From Bacteroidales bacterium UBA1181 (GTDB lineage: Bacteria > Bacteroidota > Bacteroidia > Bacteroidales > Paludibacteraceae), in the NCBI GenBank assembly GCA_002310215.1, contig DBYR01000014.1, positions 34,728 to 98,727 on the forward strand: 64,000 nt of DNA, in the 5' to 3' direction. This document shows, one piece after another, positions 25,078-34,329 of this stretch; position 1 is the first letter of the stretch, and each line of letters begins with the position of its first letter. The position numbers and the translations under genes were made by a program. The notes beneath the pieces are model-generated. The model searched no databases, had not been told where the DNA came from, and worked only from the letters and a program-made list of their open reading frames with translations.

Positions 25078-26415
25078 ATGGTGGTTTTATTTAATGCTAA
25101 AGAAATGAGTCAAGGACATCCGAAAGGTTTGTATTTATTGTTCGCCACGGAGATGTGGGAACGCTTCAGTTATTATGGCATGCGCGCATTGTTGGTGTTG
25201 TATCTGACGAAGTCGTTGATCGATGGCGGTTTGGGCTTCACGGATGATAACGCCTCCTTGCTTTATGGTTTCTTCACGGGTTTTGTCTATTTCACGCCTC
25301 TGATCGGAGGATGGTTGGCCGACAACTATTTAGGACAACGCAAGGCGATTGTGATCGGTGCCATCCTGATGATGCTGGGGCAGTTCAGCCTCGCCACTGA
25401 GTCGTCCCTGCCATTCCTCTATACGGGCCTTGTCCTGCTGATTATCGGTAATGGTTTCTTCAAGCCTAATATCTCTGTGATCGTAGGACATCTCTACGAA
25501 CCGGGGGATCCCCGCAAGGATTCCGCCTTCACGATTTTCTATATGGGTATCAATGTGGGGGCGTTCTTCGCTCCGTTGTTGACGGGCTATATGGCGCTCA
25601 CTTACGGCTATCGTTACGGATTCATGGTGGCGGGTATTGGTATGCTGATCGGTCTGCTGGTCTTCACGATATTGGGTAACCGCTATCTTGGTGAGGTGGG
25701 GAAGGCTCCTTCTTGCAAGGCGAAGGATGATTCGTTGGAGAATGTGCCTCTCACGAAGGAGGAGAAGGACCGTACGTTGGCGATTGTCGTCTTCGTACTC
25801 TTCAGTATATTTTTCTTTGCGGGCTTCGAGCAGGCGGGTAGCTCCATGACGCTCTATACCGAGAAGTACATCGATAGGGAGGTCGGCTCGTTCGTGGTTC
25901 CGACGGAGTGGTTCCAATCCGTGAATCCGTTGCTGATTGTCATCTTGGCTCCTCTTTTGACAGTGTTGTGGAGATGGTTGGGCCAACGGGGAAAGGAACC
26001 GAGCATTCCTGTGAAGATGTCGATGGGTATGGTGTTGTTGGGCTTGGGTTTCCTGGTGTTGTATGGTGCGGTCTGCGCACGTGGCGGGGACAGTGCTGAC
26101 GAGTCGGTCAAGGCGAGCATCCTCTTCATCCTCTTCACCTATCTCTTCCACACGTTGGGAGAGTTGTGCCTCTCGCCGATCGGTCTCTCCATGGTCTCTA
26201 AACTGGCGCCTGTGAAGTTGGCTTCCCTGATGATGGGCGTATGGCTTTTGAGCAGTTTCTTCGCCAATATATTGGGTGGTTGGGTCTCTTCCCATATCTC
26301 TGATGTCGGTGCGGGTACGATATTCTCCTCCATCTGTGTTTTCTCTGTCGCGCTTGGCGTCATTTTGTTCTCCCTGAACCGTTGGTTGGTACGTAAATCG
26401 CATGGTGTATTGTAA
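25078..26415 (+). CDS. Proton-dependent di/tripeptide transporter (POT family)
   Basis: 445 residues from ATG 25078; ATG 25105 (MSQGHPKGLY) is equally possible. Twelve or more membrane segments are visible. The POT signature ATEMWERFSYYGMRALL (about residues 23-39) contains the ExxER-type proton-coupling motif (here EMWERF), and FYMGINVGAF is the second family signature. It imports small peptides with protons through the inner membrane. It has its own promoter and stands between floA and htpG. Confidence 0.93.
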   Translation: MVVLFNAKEMSQGHPKGLYLLFATEMWERFSYYGMRALLVLYLTKSLIDGGLGFTDDNASLLYGFFTGFVYFTPLIGGWLADNYLGQRKAIVIGAILMMLGQFSLATESSLPFLYTGLVLLIIGNGFFKPNISVIVGHLYEPGDPRKDSAFTIFYMGINVGAFFAPLLTGYMALTYGYRYGFMVAGIGMLIGLLVFTILGNRYLGEVGKAPSCKAKDDSLENVPLTKEEKDRTLAIVVFVLFSIFFFAGFEQAGSSMTLYTEKYIDREVGSFVVPTEWFQSVNPLLIVILAPLLTVLWRWLGQRGKEPSIPVKMSMGMVLLGLGFLVLYGAVCARGGDSADESVKASILFILFTYLFHTLGELCLSPIGLSMVSKLAPVKLASLMMGVWLLSSFFANILGGWVSSHISDVGAGTIFSSICVFSVALGVILFSLNRWLVRKSHGVL

Positions 26416-26503
26416 ATCTTCTGCCATTTTGTCATAAAGAACGGCGTGGCACGGATTTTGGTCATACGTATGTGTTGAATATAATTATTAAAAACATATA
26501 CGT

Positions 26504-28549
26504 ATGCAAAAAGGAAATATTGGGGTAACGACGGATAACATCTTCCCCGTCATCAAAAAATTTCTTTACAGTGATCACGAGATTTTTCTCCGTGAGTTGG
26601 TTTCTAACGCAGTTGATGCGACGCAGAAGCTGAAGACCTTCGCCTCTGTGGGTGAGTTCAAGGGCGAGTTGGGCGATGTGACGGTCAACGTCAATATCGA
26701 TAAGGATAAGGGTACGCTCACCATCTCCGACCGTGGTATCGGTATGACGGAGGAGGAGATCGAGAAGTATATCAATCAAATCGCTTTCTCAGGTGCGGAG
26801 GAGTTCCTTGAGAAGTACAAGAATGATGCCAATGCGATCATCGGTCACTTCGGACTCGGTTTCTACTCCTCGTTCATGGTCTCCAAACGTGTGGACATCA
26901 TCACAAAATCGTTTAAAGAGGGTGCTAAGGCTGTGAAATGGTCTTGCGACGGTAGCCCTGAGTATACGATGGAGGATGCCGAGAAGGCGGACCGTGGTAC
27001 GGATATCGTCCTGCATATCGATGACGAGAATAAGGAATTCCTTGAGGATCATAAGATTACGGAATTGCTGAACAAGTATTGCAAGTTCCTCCCTGTCCCT
27101 GTCGCATTCGGCAAGAAGAAGGAGTGGAAGGATGGCAAGCAGGTCGAGACGGGCGAGTTGAACGTGATCAACAACACGACGCCAGCCTGGACACGCAAGC
27201 CAGCCGACTTGAAGGACGAGGATTACCTGAAGTTCTATCGTGAACTCTATCCGATGGCGGACGATCCGTTGTTCTATATCCACCTGAATGTGGACTTCCC
27301 TTTCAACCTGACGGGTATCCTCTATTTCCCTAAGATCAAGAATAATATCGAGGTTCAAAAGAATAAGATCCAACTCTACTGCAACCAGGTCTTCGTCACC
27401 GATTCGGTGGAGGGCATCGTGCCTGACTTCCTGACGTTGTTGCATGGTGTCATCGATTCCCCGGACATCCCGTTGAACGTCTCCAGAAGCTATTTGCAGA
27501 GCGATAGCAATGTGAAGAAAATTTCCAGCCATATCACCAAGAAGGTGGCGGACAGACTGCAGGATATCTTTAAACAACAACGTCCTGATTATGAGGCTAA
27601 ATGGGATGACCTGAAGATCTTCATCGTCTATGGTATGTTGACGGACGAGAAGTTCGCCGAGCGTGCGGAGAGTTTCGCTTTGCTGAAGAACGTGGACGGT
27701 AAATACTTCACGTTCGAGGAGTACAAAACGTTGATCGAGCCTAACCAGAAGGATAAGGACGGCAACTTGGTTTATCTCTATGCTACCGATAAGGAGGCGC
27801 AGCACGCTTATATCGAGGCGGCTAAGAGCAAGGGCTATGATGTCCTGATGATGGACGGTATGCTCGATTCCCACTTCATCAGTCGTTTGGAGCAGAAGTC
27901 CGAGGGCAAGGTGCGTTACGCGCGTGTGGACGCTGACGTGATCGATAAGTTGATCATGAAGGAGGATGCCAAGAAGGTGGATTTGCCGAACGAGGCGCAG
28001 AATGCGTTGATCGACATGTTCAATTCACAACTTCCGAACGATAACAAGAAGAGCTTCGTGATCACCTTCGAGAACCTCTCCGCCGACAATTTGCCGGTTT
28101 ACATCATGCAGAACGAGTTCATGCGTCGTATGAAGGAGATGTCCGCTACGCAAAGCGGCATGAACTTCTACGGTGACATGCCGGACTCCTACAATTTCGT
28201 TGTCAACGCCGCTCATCCTTTGATTGCGCGTTTGTTGAAGGACGAGGAGAGCGCATGTGGCGACAAGGTGAATCCTTTGGTCGCTAAATTGGATGAACTC
28301 TCTAAGAAGCGTGCCGATTTGATGGGTGACAAGAAAGAGTCCGATTTGCCGGATCCTGTAAAGGAGGAGGTGAAGAAACTGGATGAAGAGACCAAGAAGG
28401 TGCGTGACGAGAAGAAGGATGTTTATGCGAAATATGCTTCGGAAAGCAAGTCATTGCGTCAGTTGGTTGATTTGGCCCTTCTTTCCAACAACCTGTTGAA
28501 GGGCGAGGCGCTCAGCGCATTCATCAAGCGTAGCGTTGATATGATGTAA
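26504..28549 (+). CDS. htpG: Hsp90-family chaperone HtpG
   Basis: 681 residues. The N-terminal GHKL ATPase has RELVSNAVDATQKL (28-41), DRGIGMT (75-81) and GHFGLGFYSSF (112-122). The middle and dimerisation domains follow at the usual lengths, with some extra charged sequence near 590-640. HtpG folds or holds client proteins in the cytoplasm using ATP. It is monocistronic, with a terminator directly after the stop. Upstream, two TTTG boxes and a GGATTTTG occur, but no full promoter could be fixed. Confidence 0.97.
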   Translation: MQKGNIGVTTDNIFPVIKKFLYSDHEIFLRELVSNAVDATQKLKTFASVGEFKGELGDVTVNVNIDKDKGTLTISDRGIGMTEEEIEKYINQIAFSGAEEFLEKYKNDANAIIGHFGLGFYSSFMVSKRVDIITKSFKEGAKAVKWSCDGSPEYTMEDAEKADRGTDIVLHIDDENKEFLEDHKITELLNKYCKFLPVPVAFGKKKEWKDGKQVETGELNVINNTTPAWTRKPADLKDEDYLKFYRELYPMADDPLFYIHLNVDFPFNLTGILYFPKIKNNIEVQKNKIQLYCNQVFVTDSVEGIVPDFLTLLHGVIDSPDIPLNVSRSYLQSDSNVKKISSHITKKVADRLQDIFKQQRPDYEAKWDDLKIFIVYGMLTDEKFAERAESFALLKNVDGKYFTFEEYKTLIEPNQKDKDGNLVYLYATDKEAQHAYIEAAKSKGYDVLMMDGMLDSHFISRLEQKSEGKVRYARVDADVIDKLIMKEDAKKVDLPNEAQNALIDMFNSQLPNDNKKSFVITFENLSADNLPVYIMQNEFMRRMKEMSATQSGMNFYGDMPDSYNFVVNAAHPLIARLLKDEESACGDKVNPLVAKLDELSKKRADLMGDKKESDLPDPVKEEVKKLDEETKKVRDEKKDVYAKYASESKSLRQLVDLALLSNNLLKGEALSAFIKRSVDMM

Positions 28550-28570
28550 TTCAGATAACAAAAAAAAAGA

Positions 28571-28600
28571 AGGCCGCACGGAAAACCGCGCGGCCTTTTT
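28571..28600. terminator. Bidirectional terminator between htpG and the MORN-like lipoprotein
   Basis: Stem GGCCGCACGG with CCGCGCGGCC, flanked by A on the left and T on the right, so it can stop transcription from both convergent genes. Confidence 0.85.
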
Positions 28601-28619
28601 GTGGTTATTTGATGCGTTA

Positions 28620-29870
28620 TTAAGCCCTAACTCTAAAGATCTGAATGTGTCCGAATGTTTTAGTGCTGGAGATGATGTAGAGTTCATTCTCACCGTCATG
28701 GTCTCCGTCATAAGAGAAGAGCGTCACGTCATACAACTCTTTCATCTCTATGTTTCCTCCCTTGTATTGGATGGTGATGGGGTTGAATCCAGTGCCCGGT
28801 ATGCGTTCCCGTTGGGAGTGCACCGTGATATGGTAAGGACCATATTGGATGGTTGTGTCCTTGGCGATAGGCAGTGCGGCGGAACTGATGCCTGCGAAAT
28901 CGTCTTTCGGATTGACGTGCCTAAATTTGTTCACGTCGAAGAGATAGTAGTCCAAAGGTTTGTTGTCTTCTCCGAAATATTCTCCCTTCACAAGTTCTCC
29001 GTTCAGGATTTGGAAATGAGTCTCCTTGCAAAGAATAGGCTCGTTTCCGGTTGTGTATCCTCCGTTGAAAGAGATGTTGATCACGTCGTCGACAAGCGAG
29101 ACGCTTCGTCCGGTCCACAATAGTTCCTTCCCGTTTCGAATTTCGTAGTAGTTGGAATAGACTTCGTCCACAATGAGCTCGGTGTTGTTGATGATATCAT
29201 CTCTTTGTGGTTTGGGAGGAAACTCCGTTCTGGAAACCACTCCGTCCCTTTCAATGCTGTAGCTGATGATGCGACCGATGGAGTCGAACTCCTTGACGTC
29301 TTTGTATTTCCCGCTTCTGATCGATTTCACGATTCCGTTGGGGTAGTATTCTACTTCTTCCCCTATGAGCGTGTCGCTGTGGAATACACCTCGGTATACC
29401 ACGTTCATGAGTTTGTCGTACTCAATGAATTCACCCTCTTTCTTGCCCAATACATAATTGCCTTCTCCTTTGAGGGTATGGTTGGGGTAGTATTCGTAGT
29501 AGACGCCATGTCTTTTGCCCATGGCGTAGTTGCATCTGGATTTCAGTCCAGACCCCGGGTGGTACTCTAAGTATAGACTATCCAATGCGCCATTTTTGTA
29601 AAAGCCTTCTTTTGTGATGTTGCCCTCTATGTCGTAGTGGCAGAAGTACCCATTGAGTACGTTGTCCTTGTAGGTGTCGATTTTGAAGCTATCGCTTCCT
29701 TGGGCGAAGAAGGTACCTTGCTTTTGGCCGTCGCCATCTGTTTTCCCCTTTTGGAGGAATCCAGGGTTGATCTCGTGGTACATGGTTATTGTGATGCCTT
29801 TGTCGCATCCGTAAAGAAAGAAGGGTAGTGTAAGAATGGATAGTATAAATCCTTTCAACATTTGTTTCAT
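28620..29870 (-). CDS. Lipoprotein with MORN-like (YwqK-type) repeats
   Basis: 416 residues. The lipobox is LYGC (Cys22). Residues about 35-215 contain repeating units such as NGYFCHYDIEGNITKEGFY and HGVYYEYYPNHTLKGEGNY, which is the MORN_2 repeat seen in YwqK-type proteins. The rest is mixed alpha/beta without a clear family. MORN_2 lipoproteins are common in Bacteroidetes; some are labelled antitoxin by neighbourhood, but no toxin is next to this one. A -7-like box TACATTTG on the minus strand lies at 29896-29903. Confidence 0.8.
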   Translation of the reverse strand: MKQMLKGFILSILTLPFFLYGCDKGITITMYHEINPGFLQKGKTDGDGQKQGTFFAQGSDSFKIDTYKDNVLNGYFCHYDIEGNITKEGFYKNGALDSLYLEYHPGSGLKSRCNYAMGKRHGVYYEYYPNHTLKGEGNYVLGKKEGEFIEYDKLMNVVYRGVFHSDTLIGEEVEYYPNGIVKSIRSGKYKDVKEFDSIGRIISYSIERDGVVSRTEFPPKPQRDDIINNTELIVDEVYSNYYEIRNGKELLWTGRSVSLVDDVINISFNGGYTTGNEPILCKETHFQILNGELVKGEYFGEDNKPLDYYLFDVNKFRHVNPKDDFAGISSAALPIAKDTTIQYGPYHITVHSQRERIPGTGFNPITIQYKGGNIEMKELYDVTLFSYDGDHDGENELYIISSTKTFGHIQIFRVRA

Positions 29871-30054
29871 AATTCGTTTTTTCGTAAGTCCGTTACAAAT
29901 GTAATAATCTTTTCTTAAAAAGAAAGCCTAAAAATGAAAGTTGTGGATATTTTTTTTATGATTGGCATACTTTTCTGTTGATTGTTCTATTTTTCATAAT
30001 TAATGACATGTGTGGCAGGACGGGTTTTGTGGAGATTTCCATCTTTTCTCCGAA

Positions 30055-30092
30055 AATAAAAAAACTGGGAATCAAAATGACTTGATTCCCAG
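30055..30092 (-). terminator. Terminator of tRNA-Arg(ACG)
   Basis: Perfect 11-bp stem (CTGGGAATCAA with its complement) around a 6-nt loop, followed on the minus strand by a T-rich tract. Confidence 0.85.
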
Positions 30093-30097
30093 CTTAG

Positions 30098-30171
30098 TGA
30101 CCCCGGCGGGATTCTAACCCACAACCTTTTGATCCGTAGTCAAATGCTCTATACAGTTGAGCTACGGGGCC
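30098..30171 (-). tRNA. tRNA-Arg (anticodon ACG)
   Basis: The 74-nt cloverleaf is complete: acceptor GGCCCCG with CGGGGTC, D-arm GCTC...GAGC, anticodon stem TTTGA/TCAAA around the loop CTACGGA (anticodon ACG, read as ICG), and T-arm with GTTAGAATC. CCA is not encoded. It is in the minus strand between the MORN-like lipoprotein and the SpoU methyltransferase. Confidence 0.96.
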
Positions 30172-30244
30172 ATTCCCCGCATTGAGCACCCTTGTCTCTC
30201 AATTGCGGTGCAAAGGTAATGCTAATTTCGGAAAGTGCAAAAGT

Positions 30245-30784
30245 TTATCGGAAATTTTTTCGCATTTTTTCGAAGAAGCTCCAAATGATGATGCCTGAGG
30301 TGACGGAGACGTTCAGGGAGTGTTTCGTCCCGTATTGAGGGATTTCGATGCTATCGTCCGACATGTCAACGACTTCCTGTTGCACGCCTTTCACCTCGTT
30401 GCCTAAGATTACCACATATTTCCCGTCCTCCTGGAGTTGTAGGTCTGGTAATTTGATGCTGCCTTCCACCTGCTCGATGGAGAAGATGTGGTATCCTTTT
30501 CTCTTATATTCCAAGACGGCGTCTTGCGTGTTTTCGTAATATTGCCAGTCCATGGAGAATTCAGCACCTAATGCTGTCTTGTGTATTTCAGGCTGGGGTG
30601 GGGTGGATGTGATGCCGCAGAGGCATATTTTCTCCACTAAGAAGGCGTCTGAGGTTCTGAATACAGATCCCACATTGTGCAGGCTTCTCACGTTGTCCAA
30701 GACGACCACGAGCGGGATCTTGGCCGTTTGCTTGAATTCTTCTGTGGTGATTCTGTGTAGTTCTGTGATTTCCAGTTTTCTCAT
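30245..30784 (-). CDS. SpoU/TrmH-type RNA 2'-O-methyltransferase
   Basis: 179 residues, the size of the small single-domain SpoU enzymes. The three motifs are clear: NVRSLHNVGSVFRTSDAF (32-49), LGNEVKGV (127-134) and SLNVSVTSGIIIWSF (155-169), which form the trefoil knot that binds SAM. It methylates a ribose in tRNA or rRNA; the position cannot be told. It starts eight bases after the GH9 gene ends, so the two may share a transcript, and the tRNA-Arg lies downstream. Confidence 0.92.
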   Translation of the reverse strand: MRKLEITELHRITTEEFKQTAKIPLVVVLDNVRSLHNVGSVFRTSDAFLVEKICLCGITSTPPQPEIHKTALGAEFSMDWQYYENTQDAVLEYKRKGYHIFSIEQVEGSIKLPDLQLQEDGKYVVILGNEVKGVQQEVVDMSDDSIEIPQYGTKHSLNVSVTSGIIIWSFFEKMRKNFR

Positions 30785-30791
30785 TGTTCGT

Positions 30792-32519
30792 CTATTCGTA
30801 TGAGTTGATGATCAGGGTGGTGAGCAGCACGAGCGGAGCGTTCCAATTGATGGCTATCTCGTTGGTCGAGTAGCTACAGTCTTCGTCCAAGTAGCATCTG
30901 GCCGGGGCCAGGGATGGGTAGTTGTTCCTTCCGCAATCGGAAGTTTGGTTGGGGTTGGCTCCACCGCATAAGTATCCGGGAAGGGGCTCTTTGATATCGT
31001 CGCTGAAGGATCGTCTGTCATGCAGGTGCTTGGGGAATTTAGTGCCGAAACCCGATACGAAGCAGTAGTCGGTGGGATTCATGCCTAAGAGGTAGTCGAA
31101 CTGGCTGGACATGGCGTCTCTGTATTTAGGGTCTTGTGAGATGGTGTAAGCGAGGCCGAGAATGGCTCCGTTGGTTGCGATCTCTCCGTTGCATCCCCAA
31201 ATGAAAAATTTGAGCGACAACCTTCCTGGCGAGTATTTGTATCTGTTGTAGATTAGCTCCGCAAGGGTGAAGAACTTCCTATGGATGAGTTGGGTGTCCA
31301 CAAAGTCAGGCAGTTCGTTCAGGTGCCATATCATGGACATGAGGGCCAACGAGTTGCAGGCGTTCCATCTTGGCGTCTCGAATTGTCGGAAGAAATCCAG
31401 CTTTTGGTAATATTTCTTTTCTCCTGTGGTGATGAGCAGTTCGGAGGCTGCCCAGAAGAATTCGTCGGAGAAGTTGTTGTCGCCATAGGTGCCTGTCTTG
31501 ATGTCGGAAGGATTGTTGTAGAATCTTTCCGGATTCTTCTCCGCCCAATCCCATGCTTTGCGGGCCGCATCTAAGGCCGCGTTGGCGTATGGCTCATCGT
31601 GTGCTTTGAACACGCGTGACGCCATGGCCATCACTGCCGCGAAACAGAGTGCGGCCGAGGTGGATTTCTCCACGACGAAACGGTCTTGTTTATCGTTGAC
31701 GGGTTGTACGGAGATGTCGCAGAATTTCTTCGTCGTCAGTTTATGGTAGACGCCTCCGTCGGTTGGGTCTTGCATGGTGAAGAGCCAATCCGTCTCCCAT
31801 TTGATTTCATCCAAAAGATCAGGAAGCGAATTTTCGCTTTCGGGAATGTTCAGGTCCAAGTTGTGGAAGTAGTTTGGAAACATCTCGTAGGCGAGGAAGA
31901 GCTGATGGAGCGTGATACCCGCATTGACCACGTATTTATTGTAGTCGCCCGCGTCGTACCATCCCTTGGGTGATGATATGACGGATTCAGTTTTCCGTGA
32001 TTCACCGCTTGCCGAGCTGTGGATGAACACCTCTTCGTCCGGGTGTCCCATTTCTCTTGCGAAATCGATTCCTTTGAAGGTGGCGTATCTTGACTCTATA
32101 GGGGTGGAGGCTCTCCATTGGTAGTAGGCTTTGATGGTCCATGTCGCGAATTCTTTGTAGATATGGTTGGTGCCTATCACGAATGGATGGGAACGCTCTC
32201 CGTTCACCTCCACGAAGTATCTTCCTGGGGTTTGGAAGGCGGAGAAATCCGCGAATTGTGTCACTTCCCTTGATTGGTTCCATCTTTTCCCTTCCGGCAA
32301 ACTGCCTTTGAATACGATCTCCTCCGTTTTTGCGTCCTTGAGGTCGAAACGGTAGGCGTTCAAGCTTCCTATTTGTGCGAATTTGGGCGCATTGGCCATG
32401 TAGCCCACTTGGTTCACGCGTATGAAATCTTGGGAAAAGATTTCGCCTGTGGTGGCTAATGATAGCAGAAGAACCGCTATCCCTTTTGTGATTTGTTTCA
32501 TGTCTTTGGAAATGCTCAT
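30792..32519 (-). CDS. Secreted glycoside hydrolase family 9 beta-glucanase
   Basis: 575 residues (569 if started at MKQITKG, ATG 32501). A signal peptide ends near IFSQ (30). An immunoglobulin-like CelD_N domain (about 31-118) precedes the (alpha/alpha)6 catalytic domain. The catalytic pair is visible: Asp residues in DAGD (189-192) and the acid Glu554 in STNEIAINWNAP. GH9 enzymes cut beta-1,4-glucans such as cellulose, mixed-linkage glucan or glucomannan. No SusC/SusD or other carbohydrate genes are near it, so it is not in a polysaccharide-utilisation locus within this window. Confidence 0.92.
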   Translation of the reverse strand: MSISKDMKQITKGIAVLLLSLATTGEIFSQDFIRVNQVGYMANAPKFAQIGSLNAYRFDLKDAKTEEIVFKGSLPEGKRWNQSREVTQFADFSAFQTPGRYFVEVNGERSHPFVIGTNHIYKEFATWTIKAYYQWRASTPIESRYATFKGIDFAREMGHPDEEVFIHSSASGESRKTESVISSPKGWYDAGDYNKYVVNAGITLHQLFLAYEMFPNYFHNLDLNIPESENSLPDLLDEIKWETDWLFTMQDPTDGGVYHKLTTKKFCDISVQPVNDKQDRFVVEKSTSAALCFAAVMAMASRVFKAHDEPYANAALDAARKAWDWAEKNPERFYNNPSDIKTGTYGDNNFSDEFFWAASELLITTGEKKYYQKLDFFRQFETPRWNACNSLALMSMIWHLNELPDFVDTQLIHRKFFTLAELIYNRYKYSPGRLSLKFFIWGCNGEIATNGAILGLAYTISQDPKYRDAMSSQFDYLLGMNPTDYCFVSGFGTKFPKHLHDRRSFSDDIKEPLPGYLCGGANPNQTSDCGRNNYPSLAPARCYLDEDCSYSTNEIAINWNAPLVLLTTLIINSYE

Positions 32520-32548
32520 TTATACTTTAAATCTTAGGATTCCATTTA

Positions 32549-33514
32549 TTAGTGGAAGAAATAGGTGTGGGAAAGATAGAACACGCCGTTCTTGCTTTTG
32601 TATTTGTCTCCGCGGAAGTCATTTTTTATAATATCCACGAATCCCCAGTCATATCCCATGGAACTTCTCATTCCTTCGAAGTATTGAATGCCTACGGCTA
32701 TGCGTAGACCGAAGTCGAATCTGCGTGTGTCGTAGAGCCGGTCGGTGCCTGTCTTGTCTCCGAACATGGAGTATTTCTTCTTTTGCTCGATGTAGTTTCC
32801 TCTGTCGTTCGTTTCCCGTTTGTATCTGAACCTGCCTCCCAGAGCGAAGGCGTAGTAGGGTCCGATCATCGGGGTGAACTCAAATCCCCTGAATTCGAAC
32901 CGATAGCTGGCGGTGGTGGGAATTACCAAATAATAGAGGTTGGTTTTCTCTTTGTATGTGACGTGGAGAGAATCCGCATGCTCGTCGAAGAACCGTTGGT
33001 AACCTTTCCTTTGCAGTTCCAACCCTGTCTCCACAAAAAGTTTTTCAGTGATCATATCCATGTCGTGGTCCGCCACGATTCCGAGCCGCACGTTGCAGAC
33101 GGCATGTTGGTAAAGATCGTAACGTTCGAAGTGGACGTTGGCGGGACCGAATCCTCCGAATGCGCCCCAGTGGTTGGTCCCTATGAATTCCGCGAATTTG
33201 CTTTCCATGATTTTGTTATAGGCTTTTTCGAAGATGGTGAGGTAGTGGGGCCTATTATTCTCTGCACTCTCCGCAGTGGTTCCGCCGCTTGTGGTGTCGG
33301 TTGTCGCGGGTGCGGTGTTTGTTTCTGGTGCCGACGTTGTTGATGTTTGCTGCGTTTCCTCCCTCTCAGGTATGTTTGTCATGACGGTGTCTGACTGATG
33401 CGCGGCTTGTGTGCTGTCAGGTGTCTCTATTCTTGTCGTGTCCGTTTGTGCCGTTGCGCTCATGACGCAGGCGCCGATCATCACACAAAATATTATGGTT
33501 TTCATTAACGTCAT
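32549..33514 (-). CDS. Outer-membrane beta-barrel-like protein, unknown function
   Basis: 321 residues (318 from ATG 33505). A signal peptide ends SATAQ (about 23). A Thr/Ser/Pro/Glu-rich linker (24-85) follows, then a domain with alternating aromatic strands (FFDEHADSL, YYLVIPTTASYRFEFRGFEF, YYAFALGGRFRY) ending in YFFH, as in small PorT-like outer-membrane barrels. The final residue is His rather than Phe. A minus-strand box TATCTTTG (33544-33537) is just upstream. It precedes the GH9 gene with a 29-bp gap, so the two may be an operon. Confidence 0.7.
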   Translation of the reverse strand: MTLMKTIIFCVMIGACVMSATAQTDTTRIETPDSTQAAHQSDTVMTNIPEREETQQTSTTSAPETNTAPATTDTTSGGTTAESAENNRPHYLTIFEKAYNKIMESKFAEFIGTNHWGAFGGFGPANVHFERYDLYQHAVCNVRLGIVADHDMDMITEKLFVETGLELQRKGYQRFFDEHADSLHVTYKEKTNLYYLVIPTTASYRFEFRGFEFTPMIGPYYAFALGGRFRYKRETNDRGNYIEQKKKYSMFGDKTGTDRLYDTRRFDFGLRIAVGIQYFEGMRSSMGYDWGFVDIIKNDFRGDKYKSKNGVFYLSHTYFFH

Positions 33515-33911
33515 TTCCCCTTATTAAATTATGGTACAAAGATAATATTAAATGGTGAACTCAGCCTAACAATGAGGCTCTCTTTTTTCTGTCTTTCTTC
33601 CAGGTGATTGCGTGGATGATTTCCCTTGACTCGCTTCCCGAAAAGTGGATTTTAACGTTAAATAGAATGTTTTTAGCCATATTTAATAGCTATCCGCATG
33701 GGGAATGAATTGTTTTTACTATTTTAGCGTATTGGTTTGTAGTATGTTATGCTTGTATTTAACTTTTTTTATATCGCAAAAAAAAAATATTAAGCATATT
33801 GGATTGTTGTAAAAAAAAATATTTAACTTTGCGGTGTTTTAGAAATAGGACAATAGACGATTAAAGAAATTTTAGAGGATAAACGTTGTTTAATTATTTA
33901 ATAAAAAGAAA
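33515..33911. other. 397-bp AT-rich divergent intergenic region
   Basis: Holds the promoters of the two flanking divergent genes: a TATCTTTG on the minus strand at 33537-33544, and on the plus strand TTGG (33799-33802), 21 bp, TAACTTTG (33824-33831). No gene or repeat was seen in the middle part. Confidence 0.6.
33799..33831 (+). promoter_or_regulatory. Promoter of the small alanine-rich lipoprotein
   Basis: TTGG, 21-bp spacer, TAACTTTG. The leader to ATG 33912 would be about 75 nt and A/T-rich, a feature of well-expressed Bacteroidetes mRNAs. Confidence 0.6.
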
Positions 33912-34148
33912 ATGAAAAAAGTAGTTTTATTTTTCGCTGTTGTAGCTGCTTTCGCTTTGGCATCTTGCTCAGATCCTGCAGCTAACACTCAGAATGCGGC
34001 TGCTGAGGCTGCTGAGGTAGTAGATTCAGCTGTTGCTGTAGTAGATTCAGCTGTTGCTGTTGTTGATTCTGCTGCTGCCGCTGTAGTAGATTCAGCTGCT
34101 GCTGTAGTTGATTCAGCTGCTGCCGCTGTTGCTGCTGTTGTTGAGTAA
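33912..34148 (+). CDS. Small low-complexity lipoprotein with VVDSA repeats
   Basis: 78 residues. The signal peptide ends FALASC, a lipobox with Cys19. The mature part consists almost only of Ala, Val, Asp and Ser in repeats of VVDSAVA or VVDSAAAA, five to six copies, encoded by near-identical 21-24 bp units. Such a sequence would form a long alpha helix or coiled coil, reminiscent in design of the short helical envelope lipoproteins (Lpp-like), though no homology is claimed. It has its own promoter, long leader and terminator, so it is probably abundant. Confidence 0.8.
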   Translation: MKKVVLFFAVVAAFALASCSDPAANTQNAAAEAAEVVDSAVAVVDSAVAVVDSAAAAVVDSAAAVVDSAAAAVAAVVE

Positions 34149-34172
34149 TCATCTGCAGTTGTAAAAGTATAG

Positions 34173-34208
34173 AGGAGGCGGACATGTTTTTGTTCGCCTC
34201 CTTTATTT
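34173..34208 (+). terminator. Terminator of the small lipoprotein gene
   Basis: Stem AGGAGGCG with CGCCTCCT and loop of about 14 nt, followed by a T-rich stretch. Confidence 0.8.
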
Positions 34209-34329
34209 ATGGTTGTATATGAGAGATTTGCGGGGAATTGTCTCGCATTTTGTGCCTTCTTTTGTTGTGATTTTTTTCTTTTTTCCATAAATTCGCATCA
34301 TGTGTAACGTATAAATGCTTATTTTCGAG

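Noticed and set aside
25330..26427. Open frame of 365 codons on the minus strand opposite the peptide transporter
   Set aside because: Antisense shadow rich in Arg, Gln and His with no family signature.
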